Shown here piece by piece: positions 10,006-23,385 of a DNA stretch of 64,000 nt; positions within the stretch are counted from its first letter, which is position 1; each line of letters begins with the position of its first letter. The notes beneath the pieces are model-generated. The model ran no database searches and had not been told where the DNA came from. It saw nothing but the letters and a program-made list of their open reading frames with translations. The translations under genes were made by a program, and so were the position numbers. Source of the DNA: Pseudorasbora parva (Eukaryota; Chordata; Actinopteri; Cypriniformes; Gobionidae); NCBI RefSeq assembly GCF_024679245.1, contig NC_090176.1:53470096-53534095 (forward strand). Reading direction: 5' to 3'.

Positions 10006-10141
10006 AACCAAATATATATAAATTATTAATTTCAACCCTCATTCTGACCCTCCTTCTAAAATTATCTGTTTTTTAGGCACGGCTCCTTTAAGGCACGTTA
10101 GTGAACAGCCGTTGTTCTGATTAGCTAACGTCATTGAACAG

Positions 10142-13100
10142 ATAATCTGAACACACATCTGTATACCGTATCGGTGTAGACAGCATCAGTCATTATAATC
10201 TGAACACACATCTGTATACCGTATCAGTGTAGACAGCGTCAGTCATTATAATCTGAACACACATCTGTACACCGTATCGGTGTAGACAGCGTCAGTCATT
10301 ATAATCTGAACACACATCTGTATACCGTATCTGTGTAGACAGCATCAGTCATTATAATCTGAACACACATCTGTATACCGTATCGGTGTAGACAGCGTCA
10401 GTCATTATAATCTGAACACACATCTGTATACCGTATCAGTGTAGACAGCATCAGTCATTATAATCTGAACACACATCTGTATACCGTATCAGTGTAGACA
10501 GTGTCAGTCATTATAATCTGAACACACATCTGTATACCGTATCAGTGTAGACAGCATCAGTCATTATAATCTGAACACACATCTGTATACCGTATCAGTG
10601 TAGACAGCATCAGTCATTATAATCTGAACACACATCTGTATACCGTATCAGTGTAGACAGCGTCAGTCATTATAATCTGAACACACATCTGTATACCGTA
10701 TCAGTGTAGACAGCGTCAGTCATTATAATCTGAACACACATCTGTATACCGTATCAGTGTAGACAGCATCAGTCATTATAATCTGAACACACATCTGTAT
10801 ACCGTATCAGTGTAGACAGCATCAGTCATTATAATCTGAACACACATCTGTATACCGTATCGGTGTAGACAGCTTCAGTCATTATAATCTGAACACACAT
10901 CTGTATACCGTATCAGTGTAGACAGCCTCAGTCATTATAATCTGAACACACATCTGTATACCGTATCGGTGTAGACAGCTTCAGTCATTATAATCTGAAC
11001 ACACATCTGTATACCGTATCGGTGTAGACAGCGTCAGTCATTATAATCTGAACACACATCTGTATACCGTATCGGTGTAGACAGCGTCAGTCATTATAAT
11101 CTGAACACACATCTGTATACCGTATCAGTGTAGACAGCGTCAGTCATTATAATCTGAACACACATCTGTATACCGTATCAGTGTAGACAGCGTCAGTCAT
11201 TATAATCTGAACACACATCTGTATACCGTATCGGTGTAGACAGCTTCAGTCATTATAATCTGAACACACATCTGTATACCGTATCAGTGTAGACAGCGTC
11301 AGTCATTATAATCTGAGCACACATCTGTATACCGTATCAGTGTAGACAGCGTCAATCATTATAATCTGAACACACATCTGTATACCGTATCAGTGTAGAC
11401 AGCGTCAGTCATTATAATCTGAACACACATCTGTATACCGTATCGGTGTAGACAGCATCAGTCATTATAATCTGAACACACATCTGTATACCGTATCGGT
11501 GTAGACAGCATCAGTCATTATAATCTGAACACACATCTGTATACCGTATCGGTGTAGACAGCGTCAGTCATTATAATCTGAACACACATCTGTATACCGT
11601 ATCAGTGTAGACAGCGTCAGTCATTATAATCTGAACACACATCTGTATACCGTATCAGTGTAGACAGCGTCAGTCATTATAATCTGAACACACATCTGTA
11701 TACCGTATCAGTGTAGACAGCGTCAGTCATTATAATCTGAACACACATCTGTATACCGTATCAGTGTAGACAGCGTCAGTCATTATAATCTGAACACACA
11801 TCTGTATACCGTATCGGTGTAGACAGCTTCAGTCATTATAATCTGAAAACACATCTGTATACCGTATCAGTGTAGACAGCGTCAGTCATTATAATCTGAG
11901 CACACATCTGTATACCGTATCAGTGTAGACAGCATCAGTCATTATAATCTGAACACACATCTGTATACCGTATCGGTGTAGACAGCGTCAGTCATTATAA
12001 TCTGAACACACATCTGTATACCGCATCAGTGTAGACAGCGTCAGTCATTATAATCTGAACACACATCTGTATACCGTATCAGTGTAGACAGCGTCAGTCA
12101 TTATAATCTGAACACACATCTGTATACCGTATCAGTGTAGACAGCGTCAGTCATTATAATCTCAACACACATCTGTATATCGTATCGGTGTAGACAGCAT
12201 CAGTCATTATAATCTGAACACACATCTGTATACCGTATCGGTGTAGACAGCGTCAGTCATTATAATCTGAAACCACATCTGTATACCGTATCTGTGTAGA
12301 CAGCATCAGTCATTATAATCTGAACACACATCTGTATACCGCATCAGTGTAGACAGCATCAGTCATTATAATCTGAACACACATCTGTATACCGTATCAG
12401 TGTAGACAGCGTCAATCATTATAATCTGAACACACATCTGTATACCGTATCGGTGTAGACAGCGTCAGTCATTATAATCTGAACACACATCTGTATACCG
12501 TATCAGTGTAGACAGCATCAGTCATTATAATCTGAACACACATCTGTATACCGTATCAGTGAAGACAGCATCAGTCATTATAATCTGAACACACATCTGT
12601 ATACCGTATCAGTGTAGACAGCGTCAGTCATTATAACCTGAACACACATCTGTATACCGTATCAGTGTAGACAGCGTCAGTCATTATAATCTGAACACAC
12701 ATCTGTATACCGTATCAGTGTAGACAGCATCAGTCATTATAATCTGAACACACATCTGTATACCGTATCAGTGTAGACAGCATCAGTCATTATAATCTGA
12801 ACACACATCTGTATACCGTATCAGTGTAGACAGCATCAGTCATTATAATCTGAACACACATCTGTATACCGTATCAGTGTAGACAGCATCAGTCATTATA
12901 ATCTGAACACACATCTGTATACCGTATCAGTGTAGACAGCTTCAGTCATTATAATCTGAACACACATCTGTATACCGTATCAGTGTAGACAGCATCAGTC
13001 ATTATAATCTGAACACACATCTGTATACCGTATCAGTGTAGACAGCATCAGTCATTATAATCTGAACACACATCTGTATACCGTATCAGTGTAGACAGCA

Positions 13101-16100
13101 TCAGTCATTATAATCTGAACACACATCTGTATACCGTGTCAGTGTAGACAGCATCAGTCATTATAATCTGAACACACATCTGTATACCGTATCAGTGTAG
13201 ACAGCATCAGTCATTATAATCTGAACACACATCTGTATACCGTATCAGTGTAGACAGCGTCAGTCATTATAATCTGAACACACATCTGTATACCGTATCA
13301 GTGTAGACAGCCAGTCATTATAATCTGAACACACATCTGTATACCGTATCAGTGTAGACAGCGTCAGTCATTATAATCTGAACACACATCTGTATATCGT
13401 ATCAGTGTAGACAGCATCAGTCATTATAATCTGAACACATATCTGTATACCGTATCAGTGTAGACAGCGTCAGTCATTATAATCTGAACACACATCTGTA
13501 TACCGTATCAGTGTAGACAGCGTCAGTCATTATAATCTGAACACACATCTGTATACCGTATCAGTGTAGACAGCATCAGTCATTATAATCTGAACACACA
13601 TCTGTATACCGTATCAGTGTAGACAGCATCAGTCATTATAATCTGAACACACATCTGTATACCGTATCAGTGTAGACAGCATCAGTCATTATAATCTGAA
13701 CACACATCTGTATACCGTATCAGTGTAGACAGCGTCAGTCATTATAATCTGAACACACATCTGTATACCGTATCAGTGTAGACAGCATCAGTCATTATAA
13801 TCTGAACACACATCTGTATACCGCATCAGTGTAGACAGCGTCAGTCATTATAATCTGAACACACATCTGTATACCGTATCAGTGTAGACAGCGTCAGTCA
13901 TTATAATCTGAACACACATCTGTATACCGTATCAGTGTAGACAGCATCAGTCATTATAATCTGAACACACATCTGTATACCGTATCGGTGTAGACAGCGT
14001 CAGTCAGTATAATCTGAACACACATCTGTATACCGTATCAGTGTAGACAGCATCAGTCATTATAATCTGAACACACATCTGTATACCGTATCAGTGTAGA
14101 CCGCATCAGTCATTATAATCTGAACACACATCTGTATACCGTATCAGTGTAGACAGCGTCAGTCATTATAATCTGAACACACATCTGTATACCGTATCAG
14201 TGTAGACAGCGTCAGTCATTATAATCTGAACACACATCTGTATACCGTATCGGTGTAGACAGCTTCAGTCATTATAATCTGAACACACATCTGTATACCG
14301 TATCAGTGTAGACAGCGTCAGTCATTATAATCTGAGCACACATCTGTATACCGTATCAGTGTAGACAGCGTCAGTCATTATAATCTGAACACACATCTGT
14401 ATACCGTATCAGTGTAGACAGCATCAGTCATTATAATCTGAACACACATCTGTATACCGTATCAGTGTAGACAGCGTCAGTCATTATAATCTGAACACAC
14501 ATCTGTATACCGTATCAGTGTAGACAGCCTGTCATTATAATCTGAACACACATCTGTATACCGTATCAGTGTAGACAGCGTCAGTCATTATAATCTGAAC
14601 ACACATCTGTATATCGTATCAGTGTAGACAGCATCAGTCATTATAATCTGAACACACATCTGTATACCGTATCGGTGTAGACAGCGTCAGTCATTATAAT
14701 CTGAACACACATCTGTATACCGTATCAGTGTAGACAGCGTCAGTCATTATAATCTGAACACACATCTGTATACCGTATCAGTGTAGACAGCGTCAGTCAT
14801 TATAATCTGAACACACATCTGTATACCGTATCAGTGTAGACAGCGTCAGTCATTATAATCTGAACACACATCTGTATATCGTATCAGTGTAGACAGCATC
14901 AGTCATTATAATCTGAACACACATCTGTATACCGTATCGGTGTAGACAGCATCAGTCATTATAATCTGAACACACATCTGTATACCGTATCGGTGTAGAC
15001 AGCATCAGTCATTATAATCTGAACACACATCTGTATACCGTATCAGTGTAGACAGCGTCAGTCATTATAATCTGAACACACATCTGTATACCGTATCAGT
15101 GTAGACAGCATCAGTCATTATAATCTGAACACACATCTGTATACCGTATCGGTGTAGACAGCGTCAGTCATTATAATCTGAACACACATCTGTATACCGC
15201 ATCAGTGTAGACAGCGTCAGTCATTATAATCTGAACACACATCTGTATACCGTATCAGTGTAGACAGCTTCAGTCATTATAATCTGAACACACATCTGTA
15301 TACCGTATCAGTGTAGACAGCGTCAGTCATTATAATCTGAACACACATCTGTATACCGTATCAGTGTAGACAGCATCAGTCATTATAATCTGAACACACA
15401 TCTGTATACCGTATCGGTGTAGACAGCGTCAGTCATTATAATCTGAACACACATCTGTATACCGTATCAGTGTAGACAGCCAGTCATTATAATCTGAACA
15501 CACATCTGTATACCGTATCAGTGTAGACAGCGTCAGTCATTATAATCTGAGCACACATCTGTATACCGTATCAGTGTAGACAGCATCAGTCATTATAATC
15601 TGAACACACATCTGTATACCGTATCGGTGTAGACAGCGTCAGTCATTATAATCTGAACACACATCTGTATACCGTATCAGTGTAGACAGCGTCAGTCATT
15701 ATAATCTGAACACACATCTGTATACCGTATCAGTGTAGACAGCGTCAGTCATTATAATCTGAACACACATCTGTATACCGTATCAGTGTAGACAGCGTCA
15801 ATCATTATAATCTGAACACACATCTGTATATCGTATCAGTGTAGACAGCATCAGTCATTATAATCTGAACACACATCTGTATACCGTATCGGTGTAGACA
15901 GCATCAGTCATTATAATCTGAACACACATCTGTATACCGTATCGGTGTAGACAGCATCAGTCATTATTATCTGAACACACATCTGTATACCGTATCGGTG
16001 TAGACAGCGTCAGTCAGTATAATCTGAACACACATCTGTATACCGTATCAGTGTAGACGGCATCAGTCATTATAACCTGAACACACATCTGTATACCGTA

Positions 16101-17873
16101 TCAGTGTAGACGGCATCAGTCATTATAATCTGAACACACATCTGTATACCGTATCAGTGTAGACAGCGTCAGTCATTATAATCTGAACACACATCTGTAT
16201 ACCGTATCGGTGTAGACAGCTTCAGTCATTATAATCTGAGCACACATCTGTATACCTTATCAGTGTAGACAGCATCAGTCATTATAATCTGAACACACAT
16301 CTGTATACCATATCAGTGTAGACAGCATCAGTCATTATAATCTGAACACACATCTGTATACCGTATCAGTTTAGACAGCTTCAGTCATTATGATCTGAAC
16401 ACACATCTGTATACCGTATCAGTGTAGACAGCATCAGTCATTATAATCTGAACACACATCTGTATACCGTATCAGTGTAGACAGCGTCAGTCATTATAAT
16501 CTGAACACACATCTATATACCGTATCAGTGTAGACAGCATCAGTCATTATAATCTGAACACACATCTGTATACCGTATCGGTGTAGACAGCGTCGGTCAT
16601 TATAATCTGAACACACATCTGTATACCGTATCAGTGTAGACAGCGTCAGTCATTGTAATCTGAACACACATCTGTATACCGTATCAGTGTAGACAGCGTC
16701 AGTCATTGTAATCTGAACACACATCTGTATACCGTATCAGTGTAGACAGCGTCAGTCATTATAATCTGAACACACATCTGTATACCGTATCAGTGTAGAC
16801 AGCGTCAGTCATTGTAATCTGAACACACATCTGTATACCGTATCAGTGTAGACAGCGTCAGTCATTATAATCTGAACACACATCTGTATACCGTATCAGT
16901 GTAGACAGCATCAGTCATTATAATCTGAACACACATCTGTATACCGTATCAGTGTAGACAGCATCAGTCATTATAATCTGAACACACATCTGTATACCGT
17001 ATCAGTGTAGACAGCATCAGTCATTATAATCTGAACACACATCTGTATACCGTATCAGTGTAGACAGCGTCAGTCATTATAATCTGAACACACATCTGTA
17101 TACCGTATCGGTGTAGACAGCGTCAGTCATTATAATCTGAACACACATCTGTACACCGTATCAGTGTAGACAGCGTCAGTCATTATAATCTGAACACACA
17201 TCTGTATACCGTATCAGTGTAGACAGCATCAGTCATTATAATCTGAACACACATCTGTATACCGTATCAGTGTAGACAGCATCAGTCATTATAATCTGAA
17301 CACACATCTGTATACCGTATCAGTGTAGACAGCGTCAGTCATTATAATCTGAACACACATCTGTATACCGTATCAGTGTAGACAGCATCAGTCATTATAA
17401 TCTGAACACACATCTGTATACCGTATCAGTGTAGACAGCGTCAGTCATTATAATCTGAACACACATCTGTATACCGTATCAGTGTAGACAGCGTCAGTCA
17501 TTATAATCTGAACACACATCTGTATACCGTATCAGTGTAGACAGCTTCAGTCATTATAATCTGAACACACATCTGTATACCGTATCAGTGTAGACAGCGT
17601 CAGTCATTATAATCTGAACACACATCTGTATACCGTATCAGTGTAGACAGTGTCAGTCATTATAATCTGAACACACATCTGTATACCGTATCAGTGTAGA
17701 CAGCATCAGTCATTATAATCTGAACACACATCTGTATACCGTATCAGTGTAGACAGCGTCAGTCATTATAATCTGAACACACATCTGTATACCGTATCAG
17801 TGTAGACAGCGTCAGTCATTATAATCTGAACACACATCTGTATACCGTATCAGTGTAGACAGCATCAGTCATA
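10142..17873. repeat. 53-bp tandem satellite, about 146 copies
   Basis: The unit contains acacacatctgtataccgta and a gtgtagacag word; the spacing of acacacatct is exactly 53. The total length of about 7.73 kb equals 146 units. Main variable positions are cagt/cggt and the gcatc/gcgtc/gcttc site. Three copies carry short deletions near 13311, 14528 and 15479. A rare ctgagcac variant recurs at multiples of 53. No ORF of note exists. Confidence 0.97.
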
Positions 17874-19018
<1,145 letters not shown>

Positions 19019-19224
19019 ATGCTCCAAGGAAGGACCAGTGGAGAACCGGCCACAGGGTCATGGGCGGCCAAGGCTCATTGATGACCGTGGGGAGCGAAGG
19101 CTGGCCCGTGGGGGCCGATCAAACAGACGAGCTACTGGAGCTCAAACTGCTCCAGAAGTTAATGCTGGTTCTGATAGAAAGCTGTCCGAATACACAGAGC
19201 AGCTCAGTTTGAGGCGTATGGGCG
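19019..19224 (+). pseudogene. Tc1 transposase fragment (N-terminal DNA-binding domain)
   Basis: The translation contains [14 protein letters not shown] and the NAGSDRKLSEYT block typical of the second helix-turn-helix part of fish Tc1 transposases. Only about 65 codons remain. The fragment begins abruptly at the TA repeat and ends before the catalytic domain. The same region occurs inverted at 20028-20126 and again at 53260-53350. Confidence 0.85.
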
Positions 19225-19280
19225 GCATATCATACGGCATTGTATAATATGAATATTTTTGGCCCTATGATGAATCACTT

Positions 19281-19800
19281 TAGCCTGACAAACCAGACCC
19301 ACATCCAGATGTTTGCTCTGGAAACTCCCCATTGACAGCTCAATCTGAGGGGCGGGATAAACGGCTGTCTGTCAAACTCCCTCTGCACGCGATAGGATAG
19401 CGCTACACCAACCAGAGCAACGAAGGTGAAGCAGAGCTTGTTGACAGATTAAACATTCGCCGTATCCGGTCGGCTAAACTCCGAACACATCTTCCCTTCT
19501 TCAGAATGACTTCAGTGCCGTTCTTTGTTCTTTTCTCAGAGAAAAGCTGAACTCAAGTCTTCCAGAGTCGCGGCTGAAGCTGATTCGACAGACCGCCGTT
19601 CGCCACTTTCTGTGTTTACTAGAAGCACGCAAACGCAACTCGGCCGTCATTATGGCCCCGCCCACCGACTCTATACACGATGTGATTGGCCCGTCCAGAG
19701 TGAGGGGAATACAGCTCAGAAGGGTATTGAGAGTTCCTAGACGACACTCACGGGCAGATTAGATTTGCTGCCGCTAGGGTGCGTCTAGATTTCTAGGTTA
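19281..19800. mobile_element. 520-bp non-autonomous DNA transposon, copy 1, 9-bp target duplication
   Basis: The element begins tagcctgacaaaccagac and ends gatttctaggtta, giving weak terminal inverted repeats. It is flanked by gaatcactt at 19272-19280 and again at 19801-19809. A second copy at 63015-63535 has a different 9-bp duplication. No ORF of note. A 9-bp duplication suggests a Mutator-like or related transposase in trans, but the class is not settled. Confidence 0.8.
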
Positions 19801-20027
19801 GAATCACTTGTCATATTCCTCAGAATCCAAAGTTTCTTTGCGTTGTAATTTGTTTATTTTTTGTATTGCTTTTTATACTTATAAATTAATTATAATTTAT
19901 AATTATAAATTAGCAGCCTACAGTTTGCACACATGTACTCCTATATGTTTTTATTATTACTATTTATTATTACGAAAATATTACTATTTTTCACACAATA
20001 TATGCACGTGTTTTGGGGACACGGTTT

Positions 20028-20392
20028 GATCGCTCCACACAGGCCAGCCTTCGCTCCCCACGTGCATCAATGAGCCTTGGCCGCCCATGACCCTGTGGCC
20101 GGTTCTCCACTGGTCCTTCCTTGGAGCACTTTTGATAGATACTGACCACTGCAGACCGGGAACAGCCCACAAGAGCTGCAGTTTTGGAGATGCTCTGACC
20201 CAGTCGTCTAGCCGTCACAATCTGGCCAAACTCGCTCAAATCCTTACGCTCGCCCATTTCTCCTGCTTCACACACATCAACTCTGAGGAAGAAATGTTCA
20301 CTTGCTGCCTAATATATCCCGCCCACTAACAGGTGATGAAGAGATAGTCAGTGTTATTCACTTTATGGTCATAATGTTATTACTGATCAGTG
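20028..20392 (-). pseudogene. Tc1 element 5' end: TIR and transposase N-terminus, truncated
   Basis: Reading leftward, the terminal sequence cactgatcagtaataacatt abuts a TA at 20393-20394, followed by a start codon and a frame with the first Tc1 helix-turn-helix ([20 protein letters not shown]) and GHGRPRLID. Homology stops near 20028 after about 80 codons. The catalytic domain is absent, so it is dead. Confidence 0.88.
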
Positions 20393-20395
20393 TAT

Positions 20396-21959
20396 TTATA
20401 TACAGTATTCAGAAAGTAAGCAAAATCAAGTAAAAAAGTTAAAGTTAAATAAATCTCATTGTGACTGGCAGTCCTTCTTGAGTGTTTTCTGTCGGGTCAG
20501 TCGAGTACAAACACGGCCTGTGTATTTCATGGGTGTGACAGCTGGGCCAAAGCTGGTCCTCTGGGTCCCCTGGAGCCATGTTTGATGTGATTCTTCCTTC
20601 TTTATCCCATCAGGATCGGGCCAAACCCTCAGATGACTGCGATAAGCTCTCTGACCCCTCCTCGCCGCGAGCCGACATTCAGCGTCCAAACGCCCCACAT
20701 TAACAGCAGGATAAAAGCTTTGAATATAAACAGTTTAAATAAAGCATTATCTCTAATTGCTCCTCTGTCAGAAAAGAAAGCTACTGGAGGCATGCGATAC
20801 CGAGCCATTGAAGGGAAAAAAGGCAATCTGCATCACCGATGACCCTAAGTGCTTTATTTTGTACCAGCGATAGTATCGAGTCTTTGATGTCCAAACCAGT
20901 TAGGAAAATTCATGTTAATTGGCATGTTTGTGTGTCGTATTGATAGCGACTGTTGTTCCTTCCCAGAGGAGCGCGTCTCACTTCCCTTCCATTATACTTG
21001 GACTCAGATGTGAATTCCTACAAGGACTCACAAAAACAGACGTGCAGTTGTTCTCAGATATTCAGAAATGTTTGAGGTCACTTAAATCTCAGCACAATTT
21101 GAGACATTTTGCTTTCCATCCAAATTTACCCAACGATCCATCCAGGGCATGATCCGCCCAATGCCCTATTACGCCATGAACCCGTTTAATGTCCTACCTC
21201 GACGGAAACTTGACTTAAACATCAACACTGCCATATTTATTTTCATAATTCAGATTCCTGGTTTTATTGTGATTAATTAATTTGCATTTATGCATTTGCC
21301 ATCCAAAGTGACATTTAAGCAGTTCATGTGATTTCAAAAAGAATCTTTGATTAAAATATAATAACTTGCTCTACCTCTTTCTTTTCCAGAGTTTCTGTGA
21401 ACGTTTAAGCTAAAGTCTGTCAGTGTCTGTCATGTAAGCAGCACGTGGAGATTAGACTATAAAATGGTTTTTTTTTAGAAGATGCACCTAGTAAAATCCT
21501 AGCATTGTATAGTATAGTTGCTTAAAGTGTTTTTATTTTATAAGTAAAATATAAATTATTAGCCAATAGTTTGGTCAGATGTGCTGATGCAGTGTCAGAA
21601 ATCTGTGGTCTAAATCTTTATCATTTTTAACTGTTTTACCGGTTAGGCATTTCATGTTAACTTCTGATTGATTGAACTCTGTATTTGCTCTCGGTTTAAT
21701 CTCCCAGTTTGAGTAATATCATAAAGCATTAGCATCTGATTTCTGTCCTGACACTGAATGCATGTCTCGTCCTGAGGCTCCAGAAAGACCCGCTCTTTGT
21801 CCGAGCAGCGACCCCATCCTTTTTGTTGTGTTTGTGGCCTTTATTTTGGCCTCTAAACACCCAGATGCCTGAGCTTTTCTCTCAGGGAAGAATAACTATG
21901 GACATCCTTGTCTTTTCACTTCATGAAGCTGCAGTCAATGTGTCATTGTGTGTGTTCAG
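20396..21959. other. Unique sequence, no gene confirmed
   Basis: This is the longest low-repeat tract in the left half. It has mixed composition and several short open frames with no recognisable protein signature. It leads into the possible exon at 21960. Confidence 0.55.
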
Positions 21960-22040
21960 AAGGACTTTGGTGGTCCTGGTCACTGTCTACATCGCTGGCT
22001 GCAGTCGTCCGCGGATTACGCTTTTGTGCGCTGTGAAAAG
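21960..22040 (+). CDS. Possible 81-bp host-gene exon, unidentified
   Basis: The segment is preceded by a pyrimidine/GT-rich tract ending ttcag and followed by gtaagag, a good splice donor. It is 81 bp and open in the frame starting at its first base, giving 27 residues that begin KDFGGPGHC and end FVRCEK. The other two frames are stopped or poor. GC content is higher than the surroundings. I do not recognise the protein and see no partner exon nearby, so this is inference from splice signals and open frame only. Confidence 0.35.
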
Positions 22041-22784
22041 GTAAGAGAAGTCACTTATTTGAGCTCAGTGAAGCTGCTCAGTATAGAAATAAGAGACAGG
22101 CTTTTGAAACGGCCTCCCATTCCCTTTCCAATAAATCAAAACCCTCTCCAGAGATTGCCTTGATACACGGCACAAAGACAGACGAACTCCTCCATTCCCG
22201 CACAGAGAGTGTGCTGAGAACAGGACGACTGAGGTCAACCGCGCTGTTTCATATTCCTCACGTGGAATAATTGATGTGTTTTGATGTGCTGCCCCCTGTA
22301 GGCCAACAGCTCCAACAGCCTGCCAAAAATCTCACCAGAAACCTCACTAAAACACCAAAAACACAGCCGAGGGAGACGTTAGTGTCTCAGATTTTAGTAA
22401 CACTTTTATAGCGTTTATTAATAGTTTGAATTCGTTTTTTTATTTATATTTACATCCTGTTAAAGTTTTAGTAATTTTTCTGTTTGACGTTATTTTAGCA
22501 CATCGATTTAAACTAAATTAAAACGTTTCCTTGGCAACTAGCTATAGTTGTATAGTTCTAACCCATACAGTTGTATGTTGTTTTATTTGTTAACGTTTAT
22601 TTTATTTCAAGTAATAATAATAATAATAAAAAAAAGGTTTTAGTTGAGAGGGAATGAGAGGAGAAACAATTAAGTAGATACTTCTCAAAAGTTTCTCCTG
22701 AGAAAATATCATAAATGTGCCCCTGGAGCTCAACATTACTCATGCATCTCTTGAGTATATCTGTGGCAATAGCCAACAATACAT
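22041..22784. other. Unique AT-rich sequence, no gene seen
   Basis: Mixed sequence becoming AT-rich after 22400, with a short ATA run near 22615. No coding or structural feature is recognised. Confidence 0.55.
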
Positions 22785-23120
22785 CGTGTGGGTCAAAAAT
22801 ATCAATTTTTGAATCCCAAAAATTATTAGGATATTAAGATCATTTTTCATGACGATATTTAGTAATTGTCCTACCGTAAATAAATAATAAATGTATTATT
22901 AGTAGTGATTTGCATTGCTAAGGACTTCATTTGGACAACTTTAAAGGAGATTTTCTCAATATTTGGCTTTTTTTTTTTTTTGCACCCTCAGATTCCAGAT
23001 TTTCAAATATTGTCCTAACAAACCGCACATCAATGGAGAGGTTATTTATTCAGGTTCCATGTGATGTATAAATCTCAATTTCATAACATTTTTGTAGTCC
23101 AGGATCACATGGCTCTCCAC
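22785..23120 (+). repeat. Dispersed repeat family common in cyprinids
   Basis: The words gtgggtcaaaaatatcaatt, ggacaactttaaaggagatt, caccctcagattccagattt and gatgtataaatctcaattt occur in the order I know from a highly repeated cyprinid family often found near or in 3' UTRs. Its class is not certain. It carries internal deletions relative to what I remember. Confidence 0.6.
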
Positions 23121-23385
23121 TAGAGATTATAAATCTCATTGTGTTTTACTCTTGTTGTTTGACAGAAATTCACACATTTGTGTCATTGTCTACAGTACTG
23201 GTCAAAAGTTTCGAAGATTTCCTTTGACCCACTTTATATTAGCTGGCCTTAAATATTAACATTTAAATTAATCATTTGAAACAATACATTTATTGTATTC
23301 ATACATGTTTCTACATTTTACTTACATTTTAATAATTACATCTGTAATTCATTTCTGTGGTTACATTTATAAGTAAACTGTTGAC

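Noticed and set aside
10142..17873. CRISPR-like regular repeat
   Set aside because: The whole 53-bp unit is repeated with no unique spacers, and the host is a vertebrate.
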